DNA of 64,000 nt from Gonocerus acuteangulatus (GCA_946811695.1 OX328132.1:98374900-98438899), one strand, 5' to 3'; shown: positions 11,437 to 24,959, numbered from the stretch's first letter. Notes: generated by a model from the letters alone, not told the origin. Made by a program: numbers and translations.

Positions 11437-14400
11437 CTGTTCGCTCTCTAAATAGAAGACGAATGGTCCGATTTTGATGAAATTTGGTACAAAAATCTGT
11501 CGTCCAATTTGAAAGGTCAAGTTCGTTAACCAGCAAAATCCGCCCACTGGAAGATGGCGTTTGGGGCGAAATTCGCGCAAAAAAAATCGTAACGCTTACG
11601 TTTTTGAGTTCATAAGCTTGTAAGTACTCTTTTTATAGGCTTCTTGGGCAAGGAAAACGAATGAAACCATTTTCAAGGCGATAGCTTTAACCGTTTTCGA
11701 GAAAATTGGAAAAATAGTTTTTGAATACCGTTTTTGGTTTGGGTACTTAGAATCACGGGATTCAGTTGAAACATTATCTGCATGTTCTACTTTCATTAAA
11801 ACTAATATGTTGAAAGTTATGTTACGTTTGGAGTTAAGGAAGGGTTAGAATAAAATATTTAATGAACAGACATGAAAAGTTTTGGGAACTTCGTATACTT
11901 TCATTAATATCTTGAACACGGTTGGGAAATCGTGGTAAGTGGATAGAAACTATTTGAAAGCTTAATAAATTCTCTACAAAAATGATTCTAAAACTATTTT
12001 TGATTAGGTTATGTCAATCGGAGAAATAAGTGCTTAAAACTTCAAATACGTCTGTTTTGTTCTTATGAACGGGTTTTTGTCGTTCTTTTTGTAATTTTTG
12101 TCTCTTTCCCTTGGTTTTTTATTGCTTTTTATTTTTTTAATTTCTTATGTTGTATTTGTAAGGAAAATGTATGTGTGTGTAAAACAGGATAGGTAAAATG
12201 AGACCTATTTTCTGTTGTCAGAAATAATGAAAAGTTTTGGGAACTTCGTATAATTTCTTAATATCTCGAAAACGGTTGAAAATCTTGGGAAGCGAAAGGT
12301 TACCATTCGAAAGCTTACTAAATGGTCTACAAGAAAGGTTCTAAAGAAAGTTTTGAATAAGCGATGTCAATCGGAGAAATAAGTGCTTAAAATTTGAAGT
12401 AATTGATTTCGTTTATTCGAACAATTCTTTTTGTCTGTTTTTATTCCTATTTTTAGATTGCTTATAGTTGGATAATGTATTTGACAATAAAATAGATTAA
12501 TTAAAATAAGAAAAACAATTCATTGTTAGAAATATATCAGGCTGTACCGTATGAAATGTCAGTTTTGGATTTGCCGATTTCCTTCAAATGTCTTGAAACT
12601 GTCGAGGCTCCTAATCCGAGTTCTTTGGCATATTCCCTATTGTTTGCAATTGCTTATAGTAGTCAAATGTATTTGCCAATAAAACAGGATACGTATAATT
12701 AGAATATTTTATTTTTGCGGTATCTTGGGGTTCTCAGATCCCTTATGAATATCTATTAGGCCCCCTTCGTATTTTTTCCTTAATATCTCGAAAAGGGTTA
12801 GGAGATCGTGGCAATTGAAATGTAACAGTTCGAAAGCTTACTAAATTCTCTACAAAAAATGTTTTACAGAAATGTTTGATGGGGTCGTCACATTAGGAGA
12901 AATAAGTGCTTAAAACTTAGTTAGTTTCCTTTATTTAAACGGATCTATTTATGTGTTTCCCGAAGTTTTTTTTTCACTGCTCGTTATTTTTGTACTTGCT
13001 TATAGTAGTCTAATGTATTTTTCATTAAATAGGATATGTATAATTAAAAGCATTATTTTGTTTGTTAGAATTCGAAGATGCCGTATGAATATCTAGATTA
13101 CAGTACTGGTTTTGATTTCGTATTTTAGAATTGTTCTTGGTATTCCCTATTTTCATGTATTACCCTTAGTTCTTTATTGCTAGTAGTTTTTTTTTTTTTT
13201 TTTTTTTATTGATTATAGAATATAAATCTATTTGGCAATAAAATAGGATACGTAAAATTAGAAACAATATTTCGGGTATTTCTGAGCGAAATGCCTTGTA
13301 AGATTGTCTACCACCACGAACGGCGTTTTTCCTCTATTTACCTCACATTTTAATTGGTTGCTGTTTTTAGCTTGTTTCCTGCTTCACTTCACAGATAGGA
13401 AACACGCGTCTGACGTCGACCCAATGACGTAATCCGAAGTGCCTAATAAATGATTTAACGTTTTAGAACAGGTAGATATCGAAAATAGCTGTTTTTAAAT
13501 TAGAATCTATTGTTGAGTAATTATATGAATCTTTATACGGCTTTATTAGCCGTATTATTCTATATAGGCTTTATAAGGCAGGAGATACTACTTAATCTTG
13601 AAGACTTGTTCTTAGTCCTTCTTTATCAACTAGATAGGCTTTATTAGACATATTATTCTTCATAGGCTTTATTAGACAGGGAATTCTGATAAAATGTCGT
13701 GTTGTCGCAGCAAATTGTAATTACGATTTATCTAAGGTCAGGTAACATTAGCGAGTCTACATTGTTAAGATCACCGACAGCGAAGGTAGACAATTGCTAT
13801 GATTTAGTCTACATATGTATATTAATTCCTAAATGTAGAAAATAAACTTTACAACGGTTAGATACTATGAACGAATAGACAGTCGGTTCAGTCCCAAACA
13901 AACAGAGGGTTTACTAGAAATTTACCTGCTAGGAGTTAATCCTCAAGAGAAGTAACCCTTGTAGGGTAATATAACCCAGGTATCTGCCGACACAAATACA
14001 AAGCCTTGCAAGAGTAGGTAGAGCAACTTTAAGATTTCGTTCACTAAAATTTCTTAAACTGACATAGATTCAGACATAACATAACATAAATTATATTGTA
14101 AATATTGATAAAGATTAATTAGTTGTCAATATATACATAAATTAGCAATCAACAGTTTTCTTTGTACGACTATTATTAACGACTATTTAGTTATGAGACA
14201 ATCCATAAATTAGCGATCAAAAGTTGCAGGTGATTCCGTATTAGATATTTATTAAATATTCATAAAGACTATTTGGTTGTAAACCGATTCATCAATAAGC
14301 AATCAATATTTTTAAACACTGGATATATACTAACCAATTATAACGACTGTTTAGTTATGAACCGATTCATAAATTAGCGATTAAAAAACACAGGTTTATT

Positions 14401-14462
14401 GACTAAATATTGATAAAAGTATTTAAATAGAAGAAAAAAAGATTTCCTCAAGACTTGCTCTT

Positions 14463-14876
14463 GTTCAATTTGTATTTACTCTATTGACTTTATTAGGCAT
14501 ATTCTTCTATATAGGCTTCATTAGGCAGTGGTATCTACTCAATTTTGGGAACTTGTTCTTGATCCTTCTGTATCCACTAGATTGGCTTTATTTGGCATAT
14601 TATTCTATATAGGCTTTATTAGGGAGTGGTATCTACTCAATTTTGAGAACTTGTTCTTGATCCTTCTGTATTCACTAGATTGGCTTTATTAGGCATATTA
14701 TTCTATATAGGCGTTATTAGGGAGTGGTATCTACTCAATTTTGAGAACTTGTTCTTGATCCTTCTGTATCCACTAGATTGGCTTTATTTGGCATATTATT
14801 CTATATAGGCTTTATTAGGGAGTGGTATCTACTCAATTTTGAGAACTTGTTCTTGATCCTTCTGTATCCACTAGAT
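14463..14876. repeat. 98-bp minisatellite, about four units, inside X2
   Basis: The marker gatccttctgta recurs at 14,561, 14,659, 14,757 and 14,855, a strict 98-bp period. Each unit carries ggcatattattctatatagg and gagtggtatctactcaattt. Single units occur in the other X copies (3,200 and 13,600). Confidence 0.9.
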
Positions 14877-14877
14877 T

Positions 14878-14992
14878 GGCTCGCTGGGAAAATTCCTCGC
14901 TGCACCCTGGATGTCGGAACTAATGACCTAGATGTAAATGCGCGGTTAAAAAAAAAAAATAAAAAAAAAAATAAAAAAAATAAATAAATAAA
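14878..14992 (+). mobile_element. SINE 3' fragment with A-rich tail
   Basis: ctgcaccctggatgtcgg and actaatgacctagatg align to the 3' half of the SINE at 55,861-56,035 (ctgcacctggatgtcagtgc). An A-rich tail with AAAAAT interruptions follows. It is 5'-truncated, inserted at the end of the 98-bp repeat array. Confidence 0.5.
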
Positions 14993-15412
14993 TAATATTG
15001 TATATATGTGTACATAATTTAACTAATTAAGAATATCCATACGTATTTGTTTTTATGTATTCTAAGTGAACTTGGGCACTGTGTGCGCCTCCTCGTGGCA
15101 GAATACGGGCAACTGATTGGTGGCTCTCGAGGCGGACCTGACATTCAGGTCTCCGGTTGGGGAGAAGGAATTGAGTAAGGTTTGATTGTTTTAATAGCCA
15201 AACCTTGTTCAGTTCTGTGGCAATCAGGCTAAGCACCTTAAATTCCAGGCAAGTTAGACGTAAAGAGATAATTTTAGCGCGGTTCCTCCCTCTCTCCATA
15301 TGGAGGACCCCGCCCTCCAAATGGAGGCCTCATGACGCAATCCAGAAGTCCCGACAAAAAAGTTTGCGTTTAAGAACCCCTGAGAGACCGAAAATAACGG
15401 TGTTTCAAATTG

Positions 15413-15533
<121 letters not shown>

Positions 15534-16323
15534 ATCGCTCTCTGGACACCCTTAAAAAGTTTTGGGTACTTTGTATATTTTCCTTAATTTTATTTTTTTA
15601 TTTTTTTAAATTATTTTCCTTATATCTCGAAAACGGTTTGAAATCTTCATAAGCGGATCCTTACCATTCGAAAGCTTACTAAATGCTAATAATTCTGAAG
15701 CAATTATCGATTCATCGGAGAAATGAGTGCTTAAAAAAATAGTTTTTGAATACCGTTTTTGGTTTGGGTACTTAGAATCATGGGATTCAGTTGAAACATT
15801 TTCTGCATGTTCTACTTTCATTAAAACTAATATGTTGAAATTTTTGTTACGTTTAATATTTTATGTATAATGTATTTGACAATAAAACTGGTTATGTAAA
15901 ATAACAAAAACAATTTATTGTTAGAAATATAGATTTCCAAGATTCATAGACCTTGCCACTAGCGGGTCCGTTTCTAGTGCCGACCCTTCCAGGTAAGATT
16001 GTAAATCATGACCTCTCAAGACTTTACTACTCACAGGAATGGCATTAGTGACCTTAAGGGTTGACACGCCATTATAATAATTAATTAAAAAAAAAGACTG
16101 GTGGAACCAAAATAATAACTGCTTCTATTTTAATCTTTCAAAATTAGACTAGGGATATGAACGGAACCGCGCTAAGATGATGCAGTTCCTGCGAGACGGA
16201 CTTTTTTTCTTGTCCAGTGGGAGTATTGCTGTTCAGCGGAACAGTGAAATAGTTACAAAAAATAACGATCTATGCCGTCTCCATTCAGAAACCAGATTGA
16301 CTTGGCTGAGTTGAACCAGGGCT

Positions 16324-16400
16324 TTATATAAGCGGCTTAAGACGATCCCATGATTCTTATTAGCCAATTATGAGTCGAAAATCAATTTCGAGAAATGTAG
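16324..16400 (-). promoter_or_regulatory. F-box family core promoter, copy A'
   Basis: On the minus strand a CCAAT-type block (cataattggctaataag) lies upstream of cgcTTATATAAag. Exon 1 follows, but the start ATG is replaced by ATA and a TGA lies in the leader. It was separated from its exons by the X2 insertion. Confidence 0.5.
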
Positions 16401-16693
16401 TAACGTTTTTGTGCGATGACACTCTATTTGTTTAGGAAACGGAGAACTTTTTTTTCTTTGTGTTAGTAGGAAGGTATTTCTGCAATCTAAGTACTTTTAT
16501 GCATTATTCGCTATTTTTACTATTTAAATCACACATACAAGTAAATCGACGAGTTATCGTGGATATGATGCTAATTTAAAAACTTAACATTTGCTAACTA
16601 GAACATTCCGTGTATTTTTATATTTTATAAAATATTTGATATTTCCAATGTATATTTACACACTTCTTTCTTTATGGGTAGCTAGAACATCAT

Positions 16694-16980
16694 TTACACT
16701 ATTATTCTCATTCTTTTGGCATTAATTCCGTTTTCATCAATTGTTTTGTAGTTCTCGCTTTTTTGAGGTACCTGGGCTCCTCCTGTAAACACAGAAATCA
16801 TTTAAATACCAAAAACCCGTTATCAGTGTGTAATTGCGTATCTACGAATAGTTAATACTTACTGGAACATTCCGTGAGTTCAGGCTTAATGTTTTTCTCT
16901 GATATTTTTTTTTCTTATTTTCTGCCAATAATCACGCACAGATTAAATTTCAGTCATACAATAAATACAAGGACTCTCCA
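16694..16980 (-). pseudogene. Second-clade F-box relative, 3' exons, copy A'
   Basis: Exon 3 (16,694-16,782) follows TTTACAG and reads GAQVPQKSENYKTIDENG before a stop. Exon 2 (from 16,863 upward) reads NIKPELTECS at its end with a GTAAGT donor and DYWQKIRK further in, with a poly(A) frameshift. The F-box-coding half is missing: upstream lies a retrotransposon fragment. The copies are 22,930-23,200 and 51,927-52,200. Confidence 0.5.
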
Positions 16981-17018
16981 TATTTATATTTGCATTTATT
17001 TACTACATATTATCATTG

Positions 17019-17210
17019 TTAGAAAAGATAAAAAATACTCATGAAACATATATTCATCCATTTTATAAGACTATACACTGTAATATCTAGAAGAACATTA
17101 GTTACCCTGTTCATTGACGTGTCACTTCTGTCTAACAGGTCAGTCAGAACATTAGGCAAACGGTGCCGCCTCCTTGGATCTTGGATTGCCGATCAGTCCA
17201 CCAGAATGTT
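17019..17210 (-). pseudogene. Non-LTR retrotransposon C-terminal fragment, truncated
   Basis: The minus-strand frame RRRHRLPNVLTDLLDRS corresponds to the C-terminal tail after the CCHC-like knuckle of a non-LTR ORF2. It is cut at 17,208 by a unique sequence. A longer copy is at 23,255-23,530. Confidence 0.45.
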
Positions 17211-17346
17211 CGGGCTAGGCCGAACACAGCCCTGGTAACAACTATCACTGCACGGAGTTAGCACCTGATGATGGCACATTTGTGTTGAAAGGCCTAGTGC
17301 AAAATAAAGAAAATTTGAGGAAGACTGAATTTTGTTTCACCCTCTG

Positions 17347-17348
<2 letters not shown>

Positions 17349-17407
<59 letters not shown>
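17349..17407. repeat. (TA)n microsatellite at a duplication junction
   Basis: TA tract between the unique 17,208-17,348 stretch and the start of the local tandem copy. Confidence 0.95.
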
Positions 17408-17412
<5 letters not shown>

Positions 17413-17825
17413 GCAGCCCTCAGGCTAGTTGATAATCCTGTGAAATTTTTTTTTGACCATGATCTTCTCTGTATTTAATTTATAAATAATTTGGCTATTA
17501 ATATCAGGCACTCCTAGCAAGCCATAAAATATAGCGAGGGGCCATCTGTTTTATTATTATTACATATTTGTTTTCAGAGAATATTCACTCTACATCATCA
17601 ACGACTCCTATGGTCATATTATAAAATTAGATGACCTCTGGCCATTTATCGTCACCACTGTCCTCATTTATTTCTCCACTTTCTTGCATACATTTGATTT
17701 TTCCATGAAAATATTTGTTTCGTGAGAACCTGCGAGGGGGTCTCAAAGCCGCCTATCAAAAGTTCAATAAAAAAACACAACAAAACAACCTAACGGAAGC
17801 TGAGGCTTTCCGCCGAATATTTGGC

Positions 17826-18402
17826 CTGATCAGGTATACCTGTGTGGTGTATCTGATAGTCTGTAGCGGAAATAACTCAGGCGACGCCTGTTCAACACTC
17901 GATCAGTTGTCAGGTGTACCTGATCAGGTATTTTCAACCACTCTGATTTGTGTTTTCAATTTTTGATTTGTCTTACCGTTGTGGCATTTTTATTTATTTA
18001 TTTAGCAAAACAGATTACAGTGAAAAATGTTGCAAAGAAACAATGAAGTCCTTGGTGATTATATATAAATTTATAAAAAAGAACCATGCTTGTGGAAAGT
18101 AAAATATTATGGTTATCCCAAAAGAGATCCAAATTGTGATAATCTGTCGGCTCATCTCTTTATTCATTCAGGAGATGAATATGGGTAAATTTATTTCTTC
18201 TCTGCGACCATTCCTTACATAATTGTTTGCGTTTTTTCCATTTTTTTTTTACACGTCACAAAGATTACAGCAAATAAAGAGAGATAAAGTAGATCATCTC
18301 CAGGAGAATCCATGTTGGAAACTGACAAACTTGTCAGGTATACCTGAAGAATGTGGGTGACAGGTACACCTGACAGGTACGCCTGATCAGGTCTACCTTA
18401 TA
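17826..18402. mobile_element. Harbinger-like element lacking both termini
   Basis: It begins at the internal ctgatcaggtatacc and ends at cttatagtttgtatttgg, so the cggcc...ggccgg termini and TTA flanks are gone. The MADF remnant starts at 18,027 and has an internal deletion of the Tyr-Arg-Lys-Leu-Val segment. Confidence 0.6.
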
Positions 18403-18998
18403 GTTTGTATTTGGTAGTTGGGCCATAGACCTATGCTTTCTCTCCAATGTTTGGACTGAAGGCTTCGAAAATTACTCACAACGTGAACCAGGATTGCTGT
18501 GCTCCGAAGCACCACACAAAGTGACAAGAAGAGATTATTCAACTGGAGTCTTCTGGCGTATCCAAAGTTTATCTTGGGAAGTGGATACCCAGCTTTCTGT
18601 GAGGTATACATTTTAGTCTACGTTCCTTGGCAGAGGGCTGGATTCCCCCATCCACTACATTCGTCAGTAGTCATAGTCGGAAAATAGTTTTGAAATTATT
18701 AAAAATAAATAGAATTGATAACACTAAAAACATTGTTATTTTAAGTATATATTAAAGTTAACGTATTATAAATAAATACACTGCACACAAATTGTTCATA
18801 ATAAGGAATAATGTCGGTTTTAAGGAAAACTTATTGGCCTCCTCTGAACTGATGAAATGGATTGATAGGATAGTTCAATTGATTAGAAGTTTCACAAAGA
18901 CATGTTGTACGTTAGAAGCATTAATCTAAAGCTATCGCAACTAAAATAAATAAACTCTATCTTAAGTAAAAAAAGAATTTAAAATTAGTAAAATTATA

Positions 18999-20752
18999 CA
19001 GGGTGTCCCGTAAATGTCTAGTCATATTGTGAGGGGTGATAGAGGACCCTTAGGGAAACAAAAAATGTTCTATGACGATTTCCCGAATTCTAGCCCATAA
19101 GGGAGAAAACGCCGTTTTATTGTTTTTTCGAGACAAACGTACTTTTTAGAAGAATAATCGTTGTAGCTCCGTCCCAGGTGGTACTACTAAAAAGGGTGTG
19201 AAACCAATCGTAAGCTGAGTAAATTTACTATAAGACTAGTTCAGAGTAAACGTAAAAATGAATGAATGTAAGTATGTATATCTTACCAAAAGAAGGCAAT
19301 TCTAAATTTCCTGACATTTTATTGATGTTTCTTTCCAGCGTTACTCCTCAATAAGCAGGATCTGAGATTTCCGGGTTTCAGAAAAACTTCCTCATTTAAC
19401 CAGCTTTCCATTCTTGTATCACAACCCTGTGTTATTGAAGTATTTGAACGATTTAAGAACAAAAGTTTTAAAAAAAAACATGGATCTGTGAAAAGAAAAT
19501 TATATTTTTTTCTTCAATTTATTCAAAAAGCTGAAGGGAAATATTTTTTTTATAAATGTTTACATAAATATTAAGTAAATATTTACTTAAAAGAATAAAA
19601 AAAATTACTTCCACGGATATAAAAAAAAATCTTAAAACAGTAAATAAATAAAATACACATTTATTTTGAATTTATTAATTGAGGTAACTAATACTGGGTC
19701 CATTAAGGAAGGTAGGAGGTGGCCATTAAGGAACCCCAATCATACATTAACCTCAAAAATTACTATTTTTACCTATATCACGCATTTGAACCCTTTTTTA
19801 CAGGACTATGTACATATTATTTATGAGGGATAGAATTTTTAATTACCACAACAAAAACGCATGGGCTCAGAATCCCAGTGAGTTTCACAAGCGTAGCCAT
19901 CAGTATTAATTTAAGGTAAAGCATTTGTTTTCTAAATATAAGTACCTGTAAAAATGTGTTCAAATGCGTGATCTAGGTAAAAATAATAATTTTTGAGGTT
20001 AATGTATGGTTGGGGTTCATTAATGGCCGCCTCCTGGACCATTAATGAACCCCAACCTGATTAGTTACCTGAATTAACAAATTCAAAATAAATGTGTATT
20101 TTATTTATTTACTGTTTTAGGATTTTTTTATATTCGTGGAAGTAATTTTTTTTTATTGTTTTAAGTAAACATTTACTTAACATTTATGTAAACATTTATA
20201 AAAATAAATATTTCCCTTCAGCTTTTTGAATAAACTGAAGAAAAAAATATAATTTTCTTTTCACAGATCCATGTTTTTTTTTAAACTTTTGTACTTAAAC
20301 CGTTCAAATACTTCAATAACACAGGGTTGTGATACATGAATGGAAAGCTGGTTAAATGAGGAAGTTTTTCTGAAACCCGGAAATCTCAGATCCTGCCCAT
20401 TTAGGAGTAACGCTAGAAAGAAATATCAATAAAATGTCAGGAAATTTAGAATTGCCTTCTTTTTGTAAGATATACATACTTACATTCATTCATTTTTACG
20501 TTTAATCCCAACTAGTCTTATAGTAAATTTACTCAGCTTTCGATTGGTTTCACTCCCTTTCTAGTAGTACTACCTGGGACGGAGCTACAACGATTATGTT
20601 TCTAAAAACCATGTTTGTCTCGATAAAACAATAAAACGACGTTTTCTCCCTTATGGGCGAGAATTCGGGAAATCGTCATAGAACATTTTTTGTTCCCCTA
20701 AGGATCCTCTATCACCCCTCTCAATATGACTAGACATTTACGGGACACCCTG
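18999..20752. mobile_element. 1,754-bp foldback element with TA target duplication
   Basis: Two arms of about 807 bp (18,999-19,805 and 19,946-20,752) are near-perfect inverted repeats around a spacer of about 139 bp. Termini are CAGGGTGTCCCGTAAATGTC and its inverse, flanked by TA at 18,997-18,998 and 20,753-20,754. The empty site aaaattatatagcaat is present at 21,600 and near 10,390 and 50,600, so the TA duplication is directly visible. TA duplication fits the Tc1/mariner superfamily. No open frame of note lies in arms or spacer, so it is non-autonomous. A transcript would form a very long hairpin. Confidence 0.9.
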
Positions 20753-21966
20753 TATAGCAATAAAAGTAACAATAAAGAAGTATTTAACTAGTTTCCAGGA
20801 ATCTCAGAAACCTGGTCTAGGATCCGATGTTTATTATGTAAGTTGTAAATCCACCTACCTGATTGGGGATATTTTAGTCCAGCCACCGTTTCAGAGGGCT
20901 AAATTCCCCCTGTAGGTAACATTTTCGTAGATTCTTTGAAAACTAAATATAATATTTGGGTAGGTGCTAATGATCCTGGAAATAGATGCACCAAAAAAAA
21001 AAAAATATTTGGGTAGTACTAATGCAAATGATACATGAGTATTACGTGTATTAATATACTTCCCTTCTATATGATGCGAGCATCACAACGTGAACCAGGA
21101 TTGCTGTACTCCGAAGTACCACACAAAGTGTCGACAAGAAGAGATTATTCAACTGGAGTCTTCTGGAGTATCCAAAGTTTATCTTGGGAAGTGGATACCC
21201 AGCTTTCTGTGAGGTATACATTTTAGTCTACGTTCCCTGGCAGAGGGCTGGATTCCCCCATCCACTACATTCGTCAGTAGTCATAGTCGGAAAATAGTTT
21301 TGAAATTATTAAAAATAAATAGAATTGATAATACTAAAAACATTGTTATTTTAAGTATATATTAAAGTTAACGTATTATAAATAAATACACTGCACACAA
21401 ATTGTTCATAATAAGGAATAATGTCGGTTTTAAGGAAAACTTATTGGCCTCCTCTGAACTGATGAAATGGATTGATAGGATAGTTCAATTGATTAGAAGT
21501 TTCACAAAGACATGTTGTACGTTAGAAGCATTAATCTAAAGCTATCGCAACTAAAATAAATAAACTCTATCTTAAGTAAAAAAAGAATTTAAAATTAGTA
21601 AAATTATATAGCAATAAAAGTAACAATAAAGAAGTATTTAACTAGTTTCCAGGAATCTCAGAAACCTGGTCTAGGATCCGATGTTTATTATGTAAGTTGT
21701 AAATCCACCTACCTGATTGGGGATATTTTAGTCTAGCTACCGTTTCAGAGGGCTAAATTCCCCCTGTAGGTAACATTTTCGTAGATTCTTTGAAAACTAA
21801 ATATAATATTTGGGTAGGTGCTAATGATCCTGGAAATAGATGCACAAAAAAAAAAAAAAAAAAAAATATTTGGGTAGTACTAATGCAAATGATACAGGAG
21901 TATTACGTGTATTAATATACTTCCCTTCTATATGATGCGAGCATGTAACAATGTGCTGTGTAGGGT

Positions 21967-22568
21967 TTATTGGCTTATGCACATTCTCTTGAATATTAGT
22001 TCCGTTTTCTTCTTGTATTTTTCAACTATTTGCTTTCTTAGAGGTAACTGGGAAATTCCTGTAAACACAGAAATAATTGCAATACTCAAAACCTTTTCGC
22101 AGTTTTTATTTGGGTATTTAAGAAAAGCTAATACTTACTGGAACGTTCTGTGAGTTCAGGCTTAATATTCTCCTGTGATATTCCTCTTATTTTTTGCCAA
22201 AAATCGCCTAAGTTAGATCTGATTACAGGACCAGAGACACAGAATTCAAATTAATCAATGTATACTTGCATTAGAGATAAAATCTCCACAGCATCTAGCG
22301 TCCAAAATGCGAAACTAATTAGCAAAGAAACTGAATGTTAACGTTGGCAGCTTTAATTGTCTTTCTATTGTCTAACGTCTACCTAAGTACGTTTGTTGAC
22401 ATATCAGGAGGAAGTTCGTTTAGAATATCAATCCATCGTTTTTTCTTGTCCAGTGGGAGTATTGCTGTTCAGCGGAACAGTGAAATAGTTACAAAAAATA
22501 ACGATCTATGCCGTCTCCATTCAGAAACCAGATTGACTTGGCTGAGTTGAACCAGGGCTTTATATAAG
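21967..22568 (-). pseudogene. F-box family pseudogene, copy B, with promoter
   Basis: The organisation matches copy A but without the family X insertion. The TATATAA box is at about 22,559-22,567, the leader start ATG has become ATA, exon 1 reaches 22,383 (ILNELPPDMS), exon 2 is 22,139-22,294 with TAA at 22,251-22,253, and exon 3 is 21,967-22,058. Donor and acceptor signals of the second intron are canonical. The uninterrupted A6 tract in exon 1 is the empty site for X2. Confidence 0.6.
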
Positions 22569-22929
22569 CGGCTTAAGACGATCCCATGGTTCTTATTAGC
22601 CAATTATGAGTCGAAAATCAATTTCGAGAAATGTAGTAACGTTTTTGTGCGATGACACTCTATTTGTTTAGGAAACGGAGAACTTTTTTTTCTTTGTGTT
22701 AGTAGGAAGGTATTTCTGCAATCTAAGTACTTTTATGCATTATTCGCTATTTTTACTATTTAAATCACACATACAAGTAAATCGACGAGTTATCGTGGAT
22801 ATGATGCTAATTTAAAAACTTAACATTTGCTAACTAGAACATTCCGTGTATTTTTATATTTTATAAAATATTTGATATTTCCAATGTATATTTACACACT
22901 TCTTTCTTTATGGGTAGCTAGACCATCAT

Positions 22930-23200
22930 TTACACTATTATTCTCATTCTTTTGGCATTAATTCCGTTTTCATCAATTGTTTTGTAGTTCTCGCTTTTTT
23001 GAGGTACCTGGGCTCCTCCTGTAAACACAGAAATCATTTAAATACCAAAAACCCGTTATCAGTGTGTAATTGCGTATCTACGAATAGTTAATACTTACTG
23101 GAACATTCCGTGAGTTCAGGCTTAATGTTTTTCTCTGATATTTTTTTTTCTTATTTTCTGCCAATAATCACGCACAGATTAAATTTCAGTCATACAATAA
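22930..23200 (-). pseudogene. Second-clade F-box relative, 3' exons, copy B
   Basis: Exon 3 is 22,930-23,018 and exon 2 ends at 23,099 with a GTAAGT donor. A nine-A run shifts the frame between DYWQKIRK and NIKPELTECS; the copy at 52.1 kb has eight A and is in frame there. Confidence 0.5.
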
Positions 23201-23254
23201 ATACAAGGACTCTCCATATTTATATTTGCATTTATTTACTACATATTATCATTG

Positions 23255-23530
23255 TTAGAAAAGATAAAAAATACTCATGAAACATATATTCATCCATTTT
23301 ATAAGACTATACACTGTAATATCTAGAAGAACATTAGTTACCCTGTTCATTGACGTGTCACTTCTGTCTAACAGGTCAGTCAGAACATTAGGCAAACGGT
23401 GCCGCCTCCTTGGATCTTGGATTGCCGAGCAGTCCACCAGAATGTTCCGGACATCCAGAAGGCTATCGCAGTGTTCACAATGAGGACGTCGTCAACCTCA
23501 GATGATGACCGTGGGACAGGTGGGTGTGGA
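23255..23530 (-). pseudogene. Non-LTR retrotransposon ORF2 C-terminus
   Basis: On the minus strand THLSHGHHLR is followed, after a frameshift, by PHCEHCDSLLDVRNILVDC and RRRHRLPNVLTDLL. This matches the CxxC...H...C knuckle region that follows RNase H or RT in many non-LTR ORF2 proteins. The usual His is Asn (VRNIL). The fragment joins the second-clade F-box exon 2 at about 23,200. The partner at 52,252-52,530 is further damaged. Confidence 0.55.
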
Positions 23531-23936
23531 CTAGTCTAGTTCATTGCAGAAATCTGTGTGCCACCGTCCTAAGACGTTCGTTGTGGTTATTAAACAAACG
23601 AATACACACACTTCGTACTTTTCAAGTGTTTTGATCTGCACAATATTCCTTCAGATGGAAATGAATTCTTCCTATATACGTCGTTGTGGAATATGTCTCT
23701 ATGGTAGAGAAGATAAACGTATGATTTAATTATGCTTTTGGAAATAAGTTCTTTATGTAGCAGTAGATGCATAAACCGCATTGCAGTTTGTTTAAGATTC
23801 AAATTTTTTCCAGCATCCACATCGGCTTCATCAGATATGATAACATTTTTCTGTTATATGAAAGCAAAATGTCTTGGAATCTGCGGAGCTTTTTTTACCT
23901 GGCCAGCTCCTTATTTCGAAGCTAAAGTTCTGAAAG

Positions 23937-23972
23937 AAAGAAAGAGAGAGTGAGAGAGTGTGTCTGTGTGTG

Positions 23973-24031
<59 letters not shown>
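23937..24031. repeat. (GA)n/(GT)n microsatellite
   Basis: Mixed AG and TG runs; the partner at 52,980-53,038 lacks the TG portion. Confidence 0.9.
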
Positions 24032-24779
24032 AAAATATATAATTAACTACTACCAATAAAAATATATAAAATTAAAAATGTATTTAATTTCTGAAATTTT
24101 ATAAATATGACACTTAACCTAGAAACAAATAAATTCATCGTCTTGCTCTAAAAATATTCTAACACATTAATGAAGTGTTTATTACATTATATACCAGCTG
24201 AAAAAATTACGGAAATTTTTGGTAGTAGTAAAATAATATTTAGACAGTACTAATTGAAAACGATACCAAAGCAGTAAGGAGATTATTAGATCTATTTTTG
24301 TATTGCATTCTTATAAATCAGCTATCAAGGTGAGTTGATATTTCCTACCTCATCACGGTGGTTTTTTCATACCTTCTGGAAAACCAGCTTACGATTAAAA
24401 AAAAGGTCTTTTTTTAGGCGTGCTTTGGTCTACCCCATTTAACGGTAAGAGTAATATTAATGATAATTCTTAGTTAAAAATAATGGACCTTAAATTTAAA
24501 AAAAAAAAAATTAAAGATCTAAAAAATACATTTTATCCTATAGATGTAAAATAAGTAATAAGAATTTATACAGAAAATAAGTGAGTGACAAATGAACTTC
24601 CTCCCCCCCTGTTATGAAAAACCCCAAAACGAAGACCTCCGTAACTGCCATCTTTGATGCTTTGGTGGTGAAAAAAAACACTTCATAAATAAATCTCAGG
24701 GATACTCTAGAAAAAAAATAAATAAAACGAGAATTTGCTACAAATAAAAAGTTTAGTTTTTGCATTTGATTGTTGAATA

Positions 24780-24957
24780 GGGACCATGATTTTTGAGTGG
24801 CGTCTTGACTTGTAGGCCATTAGCACTGACATCCAGGTGCAGCAGGGAATCATCTCAACGGCCCTTGACTGAGAAAAATCCTTGCTGAAAGTGGAAGTCG
24901 AATCCCACAAATCCTGCATGAGAATCCAAGGCGTTAGCCAATAGACCATCGGGAGAC
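24780..24957 (-). mobile_element. tRNA-derived SINE
   Basis: On the minus strand a box A-like TGGTCTATTGG lies about 45 bp before a box B-like GGGATTCGACTTCC. This is the spacing of a tRNA-derived pol III promoter, followed by a conserved body (ctgcacctggatgtcagtgc). A second copy at 55,861-56,035 lies in inverted orientation within a rearranged duplicate. No clear target duplication was resolved. Confidence 0.6.
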
Positions 24958-24959
24958 AC

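Larger units (their letters stand above)
17410..23440. repeat. Local tandem duplication of the 8.6-17.2 kb block
   Basis: 17,410-18,990 matches 8,580-10,390. 20,755-22,441 matches 10,395-11,227 with one internal re-duplication. 22,442-23,440 matches 16,205-17,215. The join is preceded by a unique stretch at 17,208-17,350 and a TA microsatellite at 17,349-17,407. Within it, 18,478-20,998 and 21,070-21,850 are a second, smaller tandem repeat: the sequence runs to 21,070 and jumps back to the equivalent of 18,478. Only the first unit carries the 1.75-kb foldback element. Confidence 0.8.
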
